DNA of 64,000 nucleotides from contig NZ_BMQY01000005.1 of assembly GCF_014648355.1 (NCBI RefSeq), forward strand, positions 434,001 to 498,000. The letters are read 5' to 3'. The position numbers and the translations under genes were made by a program. Origin of the DNA: Couchioplanes azureus (GTDB lineage: Bacteria > Actinomycetota > Actinomycetes > Mycobacteriales > Micromonosporaceae). Below the pieces are notes generated by a model. It did no database searches. It was given only the letters and a program-made list of their open reading frames with translations, and was not told the DNA's origin. Shown here piece after piece: positions 18,582 to 27,662 of the stretch (its first letter is position 1; each line of letters starts with the position of its first letter).

Positions 18582-19820
18582 ATGACTGTGCGTCAGCAGG
18601 CCGCCGAGGCCCGGGTCGCCGCCGTCGACCTCGCGGCCGCCACCCGTGCGGAGAAGGACGCCGCGCTGCGGCTGATGGCGGAACGTCTCGTCGGCCGTAC
18701 GGACGACATCGTCGCCGCGAACGCGACCGACATCGGCAACGCCCGTACCGGTGGCCTGTCGGAGGCGATGGTCGACCGCCTGACCCTGACGCCGGAGCGG
18801 GTCGCGGCGATGGCCGACGGCCTGCGCCAGCTCGCCGCCCTGCCCGACCCCGTCGGCGACGTGGTCCGCGGCGCGACCCTCGCCAACGGCCTGGAGCTGC
18901 GCCAGGTCCGGGTGCCCTTCGGGGTCGTCGGCGTCATCTACGAGGGCCGCCCCAACGTGACGGCGGACGCGGCCGGCATCTGCCTGAAGTCCGGCAACGC
19001 GGCCCTGCTGCGCGGCTCGGGCTCGGCGATGAGCTCCAACGCGGCCATCGTCTCGGTGCTGCGCCAGGCCGTCGCGGACGCGGGCCTGCCGGCCAACGCC
19101 ATCCAGCTCCTGGACGCGACGACCCGCGACTCGGTGAAGGAGCTGATGCGCGCCCGCGGCCTGGTCGACGTCCTCATCCCCCGCGGCGGCGCCTCCCTGA
19201 TCAAGGCGGTCGTCGAGGAGTCCACGGTCCCGGTGATCGAGACCGGGGTGGGCAACTGCCACGTGTACGTCGACGAGGCCGCCGACCTGGAGAAGGCCCT
19301 CGGCGTGGTGCTGAACTCGAAGACCCAGCGCCTCTCGACCTGTAACACGGCCGAGTCGCTGCTCGTGCACTCGGCGCTGACCGAGTCGTTCCTTCCCCTG
19401 GTCGTCGAGGAACTGATCAACGCCGGCGTCACGGTCCACGGCGATCCCCGCGTGGCGGCCTTCGACGGCGTGGTCCCGGCGACCGAGGAGGACTGGGGCA
19501 AGGAGTACCTGTCGGCCGACATCTCGGTCGCGGTGGTCGACTCCCTGGACGACGCCCTCGACCACATCCGCCGCTACGGCACCGGCCACACGGAGGCGAT
19601 CGTCAGCGAGAGCACGACGGCGGTCCGGCGCTTCGCGGCCCGGGTGGACGCCGCGGCGGTGATGATCAACGCGTCGACGCGCTTCACGGACGGCGGGGAG
19701 TTCGGCTTCGGGGCCGAGATCGGCATCAGCACCCAGAAGCTGCACGCCCGCGGCCCGATGGGCCTGCCGGAACTGACCTCGACGAAGTACATCGTCACGG
19801 GCAACGGTCACACCCGTTGA
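18582..19820 (+). CDS. proA: Gamma-glutamyl phosphate reductase
   Basis: Second step of proline synthesis, NADPH-dependent reduction to glutamate semialdehyde. 412 residues with the aldehyde-dehydrogenase fold; the catalytic Cys is in ETGVGNCHVYVD near residue 225, and VIYEGRPNVTADAAGICLKS is a family signature. Preceded by AGGAG seven bases before the ATG. Its TGA overlaps the TTG start of the next gene (TTGA). Confidence 0.96.
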   Translation: MTVRQQAAEARVAAVDLAAATRAEKDAALRLMAERLVGRTDDIVAANATDIGNARTGGLSEAMVDRLTLTPERVAAMADGLRQLAALPDPVGDVVRGATLANGLELRQVRVPFGVVGVIYEGRPNVTADAAGICLKSGNAALLRGSGSAMSSNAAIVSVLRQAVADAGLPANAIQLLDATTRDSVKELMRARGLVDVLIPRGGASLIKAVVEESTVPVIETGVGNCHVYVDEAADLEKALGVVLNSKTQRLSTCNTAESLLVHSALTESFLPLVVEELINAGVTVHGDPRVAAFDGVVPATEEDWGKEYLSADISVAVVDSLDDALDHIRRYGTGHTEAIVSESTTAVRRFAARVDAAAVMINASTRFTDGGEFGFGAEIGISTQKLHARGPMGLPELTSTKYIVTGNGHTR

Positions 19821-20986
19821 CCGCCCGCAAGCGAACCGCGCTCCTGGCGGCTACCGCCGCGCTGGGGCTGGCCGCGAGCCCGGCCGCATTCGTGGCTCCC
19901 GCCGCAGCCGCGGAGGTCCAGACCGTCTACATGTCGCCGGCGGGCTCCGACAGCGCGCCGGGGACGACGCCGGCGGATGCGGTGCAGACCCTGGAACGGG
20001 TCGAGCAGATCGTGGCCGACGGGCCGGCCGACCGGGACGTCGAGGTGCGGATGGCGGGCGGCACGTACGTGGCGCCGCAGACCGTGTGGCAGACGTACCG
20101 GCCCGGGCACACGATCTCTTTCCTGCCGGTCGACTACACCATCGGCGGGGGCGCCGGATCGTTCTCCGCAAGGCCGGTGTTCCGCAACGCCACGTCCACC
20201 ACCGCCGACCTCTACGCCGAGGGCTACTGGTTCTACGCCTGTCCCGGCGGTTCCCTGGCCGCGGGAGGCGCCTCCGGACTGCGCTTCTACTACCTGCGGG
20301 TGGAGTACTACGCCAGCGGCGCCATCTCTCTCGACGGCTCGCAGGGTTCCTGCGGCGGCGGGTACCAGCCGTCGTCCGGCCCCGGACGGCCCTCGGCGCG
20401 CGGCCTCAACGGCAACACCGTCTTCGGGATGACGTTCACCTCGCTCGGCAACACGTACACCGGCGGGAGCTGCGACCCCGGCGCCGCGGAGAGGCGGTGC
20501 GGATACGGAGGTGTGGTGCTCACCGAGTCGTCGGGCAACCGCATCAGCAACAACCACTTCCTGAACCTGCGCAACACCGAGAACAGCTTCATGCACGCCA
20601 TCTACGTCACACACAAGAGCTCGTCCAACGTCTTCAGCCGCAACAACGTCACCGGGATCAGCAGCGGCCCGGTCAAGGTGCGCGACGCGAGCAACTACAA
20701 CACCTTCGACGCCAACACCTTCGGCGCCAACGACTTCACCCGCTCCTCCACCCCGGGCCCGGCCCACTACCTGGAAGAGGTCAGCACGGACGCCGGCGCG
20801 GAGGAATGCTCCTCGTACCACAACCGGTTCACCAACAACGACCAAGGCACCTACCTGTCCGGCAGCACCGCGAATCTGCCCACCTGGCAGCTGAGCCCGC
20901 CGGGAGCGACCTACCCTGGACCCACCGGCTGCCCCGCCCTTCCCTCCGGCGAAACCAGGCTGACCACGGCCGGCAACTACTACTGA
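19817..20986 (+). CDS. Secreted right-handed beta-helix protein
   Basis: 389 residues from a TTG that overlaps the stop of proA by 4 bp. A signal peptide is clear (basic ARKR, hydrophobic core, cleavage after APAAAA near residue 34). The rest has pectate-lyase-like coils: NGNTVFGMTFTSLGN, GNRISNNHFLNLRN, SSNVFSRNNVTGIS, YNTFDANTFGAND, asparagine-ladder repeats typical of parallel beta helices. Paired cysteines suggest disulfides. Probably acts on or binds polysaccharide outside the cell. Its coupling to proline synthesis genes is unexplained. Confidence 0.85.
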   Translation: MTARKRTALLAATAALGLAASPAAFVAPAAAAEVQTVYMSPAGSDSAPGTTPADAVQTLERVEQIVADGPADRDVEVRMAGGTYVAPQTVWQTYRPGHTISFLPVDYTIGGGAGSFSARPVFRNATSTTADLYAEGYWFYACPGGSLAAGGASGLRFYYLRVEYYASGAISLDGSQGSCGGGYQPSSGPGRPSARGLNGNTVFGMTFTSLGNTYTGGSCDPGAAERRCGYGGVVLTESSGNRISNNHFLNLRNTENSFMHAIYVTHKSSSNVFSRNNVTGISSGPVKVRDASNYNTFDANTFGANDFTRSSTPGPAHYLEEVSTDAGAEECSSYHNRFTNNDQGTYLSGSTANLPTWQLSPPGATYPGPTGCPALPSGETRLTTAGNYY

Positions 20987-21001
20987 CCGGCGACCTCCTG
21001 G

Positions 21002-21808
21002 TCAGCGGCAGGCGCGGATGGCGGTGAGGGTGGTGTTGACGTCGAAGACCGGGCCCTCGTCGCTGTCCCAGCCGCCGTCGGTACGTTGCGTCTCGCCCAG
21101 GCGTTTGCGGGCCGCGCGCAGCAGCCAGTCGTCGCCGAGGTCGACCCGGCGCAGCGCCGCCGCCAGGTTCGCCACGTGTGCCGGGGACATGTCGTCGAGG
21201 CGGTCGCCGAGCACGATCTGCATCCGGGCGGACTCGTAGAAGAACTCCTGGGCGTGCAGGAGCCCGGCGGCGTGCCAGCCGGTCGCCAGGAAGGACGGCC
21301 AGGTGCCGTCCGGGCGCAGGTGCGCGACGACGAAGCGGGCCGCGGCCGCGAGGTGACTCGCGAAACGGGCCGGTTGCCCGCGCCGGGCCTGGCTGTCGAT
21401 CTCGGCGACGGTCATCCAGAAGCCGGCGACCGCGGTCAGGTAGAGCGTCGCCTCCGGATCGCCGGGCATCGCCCACGGCGGCGCCTCCGGGGCCAGCGAG
21501 GCGTCCTCCTGCCAGGTGCCGTCGCCGCGCTGGACGCCGGCCAGCCAGCTCAGCGCCCGCGCGGCCGCGCGGCCGTGCAGGCCGCCGAGGTCGTCGAGCT
21601 CGGCGAGGCGGAAACACGTCGCGTCGACCGAGGGCACCGTGCCGTCCGTGCCGGCCGGCCAGCCGCCCTCCGGGGTCTGGCCGTGCTCGATGCGCTCGAC
21701 GGTGCCGGGCGCCGGCGAACTGCCGGTACGCAGGTAGGACAGCCTCGCCCGCTCGACCGGGTCGCCGTGGGCGACGACGTACCCGATCGCGGCATCCATA
21801 TCGACCAC
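21002..21808 (-). CDS. Prenyltransferase/terpene-cyclase-like toroid protein
   Basis: About 268 residues. Repeats of the form TPEGGWPAG, QRGDGTWQED, LRPDGTWPSF and QRTDGGWDSD are the QxxDGxW motifs of alpha/alpha-toroid proteins such as squalene cyclases and prenyltransferase beta subunits. The DxDD acid motif of true cyclases is not evident, so catalytic activity is uncertain. GTG at 21808 is a judgement; in-frame starts at 21799 and 21835 are possible and no clear ribosome binding site helps. Confidence 0.8.
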   Translation of the reverse strand: MVDMDAAIGYVVAHGDPVERARLSYLRTGSSPAPGTVERIEHGQTPEGGWPAGTDGTVPSVDATCFRLAELDDLGGLHGRAAARALSWLAGVQRGDGTWQEDASLAPEAPPWAMPGDPEATLYLTAVAGFWMTVAEIDSQARRGQPARFASHLAAAARFVVAHLRPDGTWPSFLATGWHAAGLLHAQEFFYESARMQIVLGDRLDDMSPAHVANLAAALRRVDLGDDWLLRAARKRLGETQRTDGGWDSDEGPVFDVNTTLTAIRACR

Positions 21809-21869
21809 GGCCGTGACGTTACCGCGGTCGCCCACCGGCGGGACAGGGTGAGCGACCGCGCGGACGATT

Positions 21870-23051
21870 TCAGTACGACGGCAGCGACGGGTCGACCGTG
21901 TTGACCCACGACACGATCCCGCCCTGCACGTGCACGGCGTCCTTGAAGCCGGCCGCCTTGAGCGCGGCGAGCGCCTCCGCCGAGCGCACGCCCGACTTGC
22001 AGTGCAGGACGATCTGCCGGTCCTGGGGGAAGCGGGAGAGGGCGTCGCCGGAGAGGATCTCGCCCTTGGGGATCAGCGTGGCGCCGGGGATCGAGACGAT
22101 CTCGTACTCGGCCGGCTCGCGGACGTCGACCAGGAAGATGTCCTTGCCCGAGTCCTGCAGCTCCTTGAGCTCGCGGGCGGTGATCGTCGCGTCGAGGGTG
22201 GCCTCCTGCGCCTCGGCCGAGACCGCGCCGCAGAAGTCCTCGTAGTCCTCGAGCAGGTCGGTGACCGTCGGGTTGGCGCCGCAGAGCGCGCAGTCCGGGT
22301 CCTTGCGGACCTTGATCTTGCGGTACTCCATCTCCAGGGCGTCGTAGACCATCAGCTTGCCGACCAGCGGCTCGCCGATGCCCGTGATCAGCTTGATCGC
22401 CTCGTTGACCTGGATGGAGCCGATCGACGCGCAGAGCACGCCGAGCACGCCGCCCTCGGCGCAGGAGGGAACCATGCCGGGCGGCGGGGGCTCCGGGTAG
22501 AGGCAGCGGTAGCAGGGACCGTGCTCCGCCCAGAAGACCGAGGCCTGGCCGTCGAAGCGGTAGATCGAGCCCCAGACGTACGGCTTGCCGAGCAGCACCG
22601 CGGCGTCGTTGACCATGTAGCGGGTGGCGAAGTTGTCGGTGCCGTCGACGATGAGGTCGTACCCGCCGAAGATCTCCCTGACGTTGTCGCGGTCCAGCGC
22701 GGTGTTGTGGATGACCACGTTCACCAGGGGGTTGATCTCGCGGATACTCGCCGCGGCGGACTCGGCCTTGGGCCGGTCGACGTCGGACACGCCGTGGATG
22801 ATCTGGCGCTGCAGGTTGGACTCGTCGACGGTGTCGAAGTCGACGATGCCGAGCGTGCCCACCCCGGCCGCGGCCAGGTAGAGCAGGGCCGGCGAGCCCA
22901 GGCCGCCGGCGCCGACCACGAGCACCTTGGCGTTCTTGAGCCGCTTCTGCCCGTCCATCCCCACGTCCGGGATGATCAGGTGACGGGAATAGCGGCGGAT
23001 CTCATCGACGGACAGCTCGGCGGCCGGTTCGACGAGCGGGGGCAGTGACAC
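21870..23051 (-). CDS. moeZ: Adenylyltransferase/sulfurtransferase MoeZ-like
   Basis: Activates the C-terminus of sulfur-carrier proteins (MoaD/ThiS/CysO type) by adenylation and transfers sulfur to it. 393 residues: ThiF/MoeB domain 1-270 with nucleotide loop VVGAGGLGSPALLYLAAAG, zinc CxxC pairs (CYRC; CALC), and a rhodanese domain from about 290 with active Cys in LHCKSGVRS. GTG at 23051 has GGGGAG seven bases upstream, so a longer frame is not used. Confidence 0.94.
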   Translation of the reverse strand: MSLPPLVEPAAELSVDEIRRYSRHLIIPDVGMDGQKRLKNAKVLVVGAGGLGSPALLYLAAAGVGTLGIVDFDTVDESNLQRQIIHGVSDVDRPKAESAAASIREINPLVNVVIHNTALDRDNVREIFGGYDLIVDGTDNFATRYMVNDAAVLLGKPYVWGSIYRFDGQASVFWAEHGPCYRCLYPEPPPPGMVPSCAEGGVLGVLCASIGSIQVNEAIKLITGIGEPLVGKLMVYDALEMEYRKIKVRKDPDCALCGANPTVTDLLEDYEDFCGAVSAEAQEATLDATITARELKELQDSGKDIFLVDVREPAEYEIVSIPGATLIPKGEILSGDALSRFPQDRQIVLHCKSGVRSAEALAALKAAGFKDAVHVQGGIVSWVNTVDPSLPSY

Positions 23052-23161
23052 GGTGAACTCCCCGGGTTGGCGGTAAGGTGCGCCACCATTCTTGCTCGTG
23101 GATCGCCGCCGCGGACATGACGAGGAACACCGGCCCGGCATGCGGGACGGGGAATTCGTCG

Positions 23162-24055
23162 TCACTCGGCGGCGTTGCCGGCGTACCGCCGCCCGTCGAG
23201 GTAGGGCCACGGGTTCGCGACGCAGCCCTGGAGGCCGTACGTCTGCTGCATCATGACCGGCGCCGGCCGTCCCTTACCGGGGCAGGCCTCGTGGCCGTGG
23301 CCGAGCTGGTGACCCACCTCGTGGTTGATCGCGTACGCGCGGTAGACCTCGACCGGCGCGCCGTAGCCCGGCACGGCGTCCCGCCACCGGTCCAGATTCA
23401 TCACGACCCGCCCGGGCAGGCGGCAGGACGTGTATCCCTCGGTGTCGAGCCCACCGGTGGCGCACATCTTCTCGGACCGCTCCGCCGAGGCCAGGAAGAT
23501 CGTGAACTCGGCGTCCACCGACGCCGGCACCCGCTGCAACCGGAGCCCGCCGCCGCCGATCCAGCTCCGCCGGTCGCCGAGGATCCGCTCCACCTCGGCG
23601 GCGAAGTCGTCACCGCGGGACGCCCCGAAGCTCTCCTCCACGGCGACCCGGAACCGCCGCAGCGTACCGCCGGTGCCGAGCACGGGCCCGTGCCCGGCGA
23701 CGACGAGGAACCCGTCGGTGGTCACGGTCTGCTCCACAGGTTTTCCGGGTACGGGCCGGGCGACGCGCATCGGGCTCCCGGCCGGTGTCGCGGCGGGCGC
23801 CGCCGCTTCCCCACCGCCCGCGCCCCGGATGAGCTGGCCCACGACGAGGAATCCGGCGGCCAGCGCGAGGAGGAACACCGCCGTGGCACGGCGCCGCCTG
23901 CGGTACAGCCGCGCGGCCGGGGTGGCGCGGATCGCCGCGTGGGACTCGACGTCGGCCCGGCCCGCCGCGTACGCGTCGGCGGCGGCTCGCGAGGTGATCG
24001 TCGTAGCCGCCCGGATCACCGGAACACCGGCGGGACTCTTCGTCGCCCTTGCCAT
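23162..24055 (-). CDS. DUF3152 family zincin-like membrane protein
   Basis: 297 residues. A basic N-terminal cytoplasmic part, one membrane helix (ATAVFLLALAAGFLVVGQL, about 57-75) and an outer domain. NHEVGHQLGHGH near residue 245 is a zinc-protease motif (HExxHxxGHxH), so it is probably an exported metallopeptidase, although activity of this domain family is not established. Cysteines at CATGG, TSCRLPG, EACPGKG and QGCVANPW suggest disulfides. Confidence 0.88.
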   Translation of the reverse strand: MARATKSPAGVPVIRAATTITSRAAADAYAAGRADVESHAAIRATPAARLYRRRRRATAVFLLALAAGFLVVGQLIRGAGGGEAAAPAATPAGSPMRVARPVPGKPVEQTVTTDGFLVVAGHGPVLGTGGTLRRFRVAVEESFGASRGDDFAAEVERILGDRRSWIGGGGLRLQRVPASVDAEFTIFLASAERSEKMCATGGLDTEGYTSCRLPGRVVMNLDRWRDAVPGYGAPVEVYRAYAINHEVGHQLGHGHEACPGKGRPAPVMMQQTYGLQGCVANPWPYLDGRRYAGNAAE

Positions 24056-24127
24056 GACATACGCCAGCCTGCCAGAGGCCGGGGCGCGTCACAGCGGTTC
24101 GAGGAGACGTCAGACGGTCGGCCGACG

Positions 24128-25090
24128 TCAGACGTCTTCGTGGCGCCTGACGTCGTCGAGCAGTCCGACGATCGCGCGGGCGACCAGCCGCGGCACCTCC
24201 ATCTGCGCGACGTGCCCCACGCCGGGCAGGAGCAGCAGCCGGCTGTCCGGGATCACCTTGGCGACCTGCGCGGGCACCCGCGCGTCGACCAGCTCGTCCT
24301 TCAGACCGCCGATGACCAGCGTCGGCGCGGCGATGCGGGCGGCCAGACGCCACTGCGAGTTCATTCCCGGCAGGTACGCCCGCAGGAAGCTCGACACCAG
24401 CCCGCGCAGCGTGCCCAGGTAGGCCTGCGGGTAGTGCGCGACCGTGTACCGGAGCTTGATCTCCTCCATCGCCTCGGCCCGGCGCTGGGCGCTGACCCTG
24501 GCGGTGTCGCCGAAGCAGGCAAGCAGCACCTGCTCGGCCATCTGCTCGGCGGTCAGCCGGGCCATGGCCCACGCGAGGATCCGGTCGGCCCGGGGCAGGG
24601 CGAGCAGCGGCAGCACACGCCCCTGCGCCGTACGCCGGGGATCCAGGAACGGCATCGCCGGGCTGATCAGGGTGAGGGTCCGGACCAGGTCGGGGCGCAG
24701 GGCGGCGACGCGTACGCAGATCGACCCGCCGAGTGAGTTGCCGACCAGATGGACCGGGCCGCGACCGGCGTGCTCCAGACAGCCGACGAGCCGGTCGGCG
24801 AAGGCGGCGATGGAGTAGCGCCGGCTCGGATCGCTGTAGCCGAAGCCGGGCAGGTCCACGGCCTGGCCGTCGAAGCGACCGGCGAGCAGCGCGGCGAGGT
24901 CGGTGAAGTTCTGCGACGAGCCGCCCAGCCCGTGCACGTAGACGGCCGGCTCGGCGCCGGGTGCCGTGGCGGGCGTGTCCCGTACGTGCAGCATCGTCCC
25001 GTCGATCGTGATCCGGCGGGCCGGCCACGGCGAGGGCACAGCCCCCTCCGGTGGCAGCGCGTCGTCCGCCGCGAGTTGCGCACCCTTCAT
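24128..25090 (-). CDS. Alpha/beta hydrolase
   Basis: 320 residues. Oxyanion motif YVHGLGGSSQNF, nucleophile elbow GNSLGGS, and the catalytic His in PGVGHVAQME near residue 295 give a complete alpha/beta-hydrolase triad with an Asp in GGLKDELV. No signal peptide. The ATG overlaps the stop of the 806-residue protein by ATGA, so the two are coupled. Substrate unknown; esterase or lipase-like. Confidence 0.92.
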   Translation of the reverse strand: MKGAQLAADDALPPEGAVPSPWPARRITIDGTMLHVRDTPATAPGAEPAVYVHGLGGSSQNFTDLAALLAGRFDGQAVDLPGFGYSDPSRRYSIAAFADRLVGCLEHAGRGPVHLVGNSLGGSICVRVAALRPDLVRTLTLISPAMPFLDPRRTAQGRVLPLLALPRADRILAWAMARLTAEQMAEQVLLACFGDTARVSAQRRAEAMEEIKLRYTVAHYPQAYLGTLRGLVSSFLRAYLPGMNSQWRLAARIAAPTLVIGGLKDELVDARVPAQVAKVIPDSRLLLLPGVGHVAQMEVPRLVARAIVGLLDDVRRHEDV

Positions 25091-27507
25091 CGGGACAAGA
25101 GTGCCTCGAGCCGCCGGTTGACGGCCGCGAGCGTGGCGCGCACCATCGCGTGCCGGTCGTCGCCGGCCACGACGGCCGAGCCGGCGAGCTGCTCCACCCA
25201 GCCGTCGGTGGCGAGCAGGACGACGACCACCGCGACCTGCGCCGATCCGAACGGTACGGCCGCCGCGTGCTCGACGAAGCACCTCGCCGGCCCGTCCGCA
25301 TGGTCGGAGCGGGCAAGCAGCTCGTCCACCGCGTGCGCGGTCGCCATGGCGCAGAGCCGCAGCAGGTAGCCGTCGATCGCCGGGCCGGTGGCCTCGCCCG
25401 TCGCGGTCTGGCCGTCGGCCACCAGGCACACCCGCACGGTGGCCTCGGTGCCGAACGTGCCGACCTCGACCTTCTCGATCATCACGCGCGGGCCGGGGCG
25501 CTCGCCGGGTTCGAGCAGCGGGCGCGCCGGGGTGCCGTCCACGCCCGTGGGCACGGCCGCCGGGGCGCGCTCGGCCATGGGCTCGGCCGGCGTGGCCGGC
25601 GCGGGCCGGCCCGCGGGGTTGGGCTGGGCGGGCACGAACGGCACGGCCGGCGCCGGGGACTCCGCGGCGGGCGGCGCGGACGCCGGGCCGGTGACCGGCG
25701 GCAGCGGCCGGACCACCGGCGGCGCCGAGCGCGGGGCGGTCGACGGGCGGTCGGTCGGCGCCTGCTCGCCCGCATGCGACGCCGGCGGGCCGGAGAGCGG
25801 CGCCGACGGGCCGCCGCGGGTTTCGGACGGGCCGGTGAGCGATGCCGAGGAGCCGTCAAGCGCTCCGGACGGGCCGGACAGCGGCCCCGGCGGGCCGCCG
25901 AGGGATGCGGGCGGGCCGCCGAGGGATGCCGGTGGGCCGCCGAGGGATGCCGGTGGGCCGCCGAGGGATGCCGGTGGGCCGCCGAGGGATGCCGGTGGGC
26001 CGCCGAGGGATGCCGGTGGCGCCGAGCGCGGCGCCACCGGCGGCGTGGGCTGCGGCGGCACGCTCGGCGCGCCGAGCGGGGAGGCGCCCTGCATGGCGGC
26101 GTCCAGGCCCATCCGTTCCTGCAGGAGCCGGGCGACCTGGCGGCTCACCTCGGCCGGGTCGGCGCCCTCGGACAGGTCCAGCCGCAGGCTGTGCGCGCCG
26201 GCCGGGGTGGTGCGCAGGGCCGCGTCGCGGACGCCGCCCACCTCGCGGACCGCCTCCAGGATCGCGTTGACGTCGAAGCCCTCCTGGCGCTCCTGCGACG
26301 ACAGCACGTCACCGCGACGCAGATGCGTCGCGATGCGGGCCAGCGCGGGGGTCTCGGCCGAGGGCTCCACGGACGGCGGCTCCGGGACGGTGGGCACGTC
26401 CGGCTGGGCCGGGACGCGCTGGGGCAGAGCGGAGTACGACGCCGCTCCCGCACCGCCGGGATCGCCGGCCGGCCGGGCCGGATACACCGGTTGGGGGGAC
26501 TGGTAGGGCAACCGGCGCGGAAAGCTGGAGGGATCGTACGACGACCGGGTCACCCCTTGATCACCGGAGCGTCCCGCCTCGCCGGCCTCCTGCTCCGCCC
26601 GGCTCGGTCCCTCCGCGGGCGTCGACAGGGCGTGCCGCGCGGACTCCCGTTCGGCGCGGCGGCCGAACGTGGGGCGCGTGTCGTCCAGGTCTCCCTCGTA
26701 CGGGTACGGCGGGGCGCTGGCCGGCGGGGCCGTCGGGCCGCCGCGCAGCTCGGCGCCCTGGCCGTGCGGGCTCACCAGCCCGGCCCCCTGGCCGTTGAGG
26801 CGCCGGAGCTCGCCCTCGGGAGCGCTGGAGCGCCGCAGTGAGGAGTCCTGGCCGTTCGCCCGCCGCGGCTCGGTCTCCTGACGGGCCGCGCGCAACGACT
26901 CGGCCTCCTGACGGCCAGCGCGCAACGACTCGGCCTCCTGACGGGCCGTGCGCCGCGGGTCCGTCTCCTGGCCGGTCGAGCGGAGCAGCTCGGGCGAGAG
27001 CGGGTCCGGGCGCGGGTGCGGGTTCGCGGCCCGGGGCGGCTGGTTCTGCCGGGGGTCGGCGCCGTTCGGCGACGGCTGGGAGACCAGATCCTGGTAGCGG
27101 GCTCGGCTGTCGGACCAGCGCGGCGCGCCGTTCTCGGTCCGCGACGGATCACCGGCCCGCGGCTGATCACCGGCCGGGGGCGGTACGGAAGCGGGCTGCG
27201 GCGCGGAGGGCGGTGCGGAGGCGGGCCGGGTGGGGTGGAACGACGGCGGGGGCGGCGGGGCGGCGAACGGCCGGATGTCACCCGGAGGAGGGTCAGCCGG
27301 AAGGGGACGCGGGCTGAAGGGACGGACGTCCGCGCCGGGCCGCCGCCAGGCCGGGATCTCGGCCTCCGGATCGAGTGCGGCGCCGGCATTCGACCACGGG
27401 CTCTCCCGCGCGGCCCAGCCGTTCAACAGGGTGCGGTCACGCGACTCGGCTCCGGAACCGCCGTCCGCGGTACCAGCGTCACCGGAATGCCCTGTTTCGT
27501 CCACCAC
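25087..27507 (-). CDS. Large Pro-rich disordered protein with conserved C-terminal domain
   Basis: 806 residues. Residues 1 to about 660 are Pro/Ala/Arg/Glu-rich and largely low complexity, with a 10-residue repeat (RQEAESLRA) and a 7-residue repeat (GGPPASL, six copies). Islands of order are about 370-440 (SSQERQEGFDVNAILEAVRE, a small alpha/beta domain) and the last 140 residues (PRVMIEKVEVGTFGTEATVR onward), a folded domain seen in actinobacterial proteins of unknown role. ATG/GTG at 27507; convergent features absent. Might be a scaffold. Confidence 0.82.
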   Translation of the reverse strand: MVDETGHSGDAGTADGGSGAESRDRTLLNGWAARESPWSNAGAALDPEAEIPAWRRPGADVRPFSPRPLPADPPPGDIRPFAAPPPPPSFHPTRPASAPPSAPQPASVPPPAGDQPRAGDPSRTENGAPRWSDSRARYQDLVSQPSPNGADPRQNQPPRAANPHPRPDPLSPELLRSTGQETDPRRTARQEAESLRAGRQEAESLRAARQETEPRRANGQDSSLRRSSAPEGELRRLNGQGAGLVSPHGQGAELRGGPTAPPASAPPYPYEGDLDDTRPTFGRRAERESARHALSTPAEGPSRAEQEAGEAGRSGDQGVTRSSYDPSSFPRRLPYQSPQPVYPARPAGDPGGAGAASYSALPQRVPAQPDVPTVPEPPSVEPSAETPALARIATHLRRGDVLSSQERQEGFDVNAILEAVREVGGVRDAALRTTPAGAHSLRLDLSEGADPAEVSRQVARLLQERMGLDAAMQGASPLGAPSVPPQPTPPVAPRSAPPASLGGPPASLGGPPASLGGPPASLGGPPASLGGPPASLGGPPGPLSGPSGALDGSSASLTGPSETRGGPSAPLSGPPASHAGEQAPTDRPSTAPRSAPPVVRPLPPVTGPASAPPAAESPAPAVPFVPAQPNPAGRPAPATPAEPMAERAPAAVPTGVDGTPARPLLEPGERPGPRVMIEKVEVGTFGTEATVRVCLVADGQTATGEATGPAIDGYLLRLCAMATAHAVDELLARSDHADGPARCFVEHAAAVPFGSAQVAVVVVLLATDGWVEQLAGSAVVAGDDRHAMVRATLAAVNRRLEALLSR
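25892..26017 (-). repeat. 21-bp tandem repeat, six copies
   Basis: Six consecutive units of plus-strand GGGCCGCCGAGGGATGCCGG plus one base, the first with two changes. Each copy encodes GGPPASL in the Pro-rich protein on the minus strand. Confidence 0.95.
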
Positions 27508-27568
27508 GCGCTCCTCGCTTGCCCACCGCTGAGGCTACCGTGTGGTTGCAGTAGCGATAAGTTGCAGC

Positions 27569-27576
27569 GTCGCGAC
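27569..27576. promoter_or_regulatory. Candidate operator core in divergent promoter region
   Basis: GTCGCGAC is a perfect 8-bp palindrome, extended imperfectly by TTGCA on the left and ACAATTGC on the right, between the divergent Pro-rich protein and TetR genes. TetR-family regulators often bind palindromes in their own divergent promoter. No other support. Confidence 0.25.
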
Positions 27577-27662
27577 AATTGCCCGCCCGGAATGCGACAG
27601 ACGACGAACCGGGCAATCCGCGTTCCTACGCGCGGTGGAACGAGCTCGGAGGTTTGACAGAG

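Noticed and set aside
17124..19811. An 895-codon minus-strand frame opposite proB and proA
   Set aside because: It is the antisense shadow of two certain genes; its composition (His/Gln/Arg/Gly repeats) is typical of shadows.
20984..21003. CTGACC ... GGTCAG as a terminator between convergent genes
   Set aside because: Only 6 bp of stem with an 8-base loop and no U-run; too weak to list.
25892..26017. Possible CRISPR-like array
   Set aside because: The repeats are direct and contiguous without spacers, and they encode an in-frame protein repeat.
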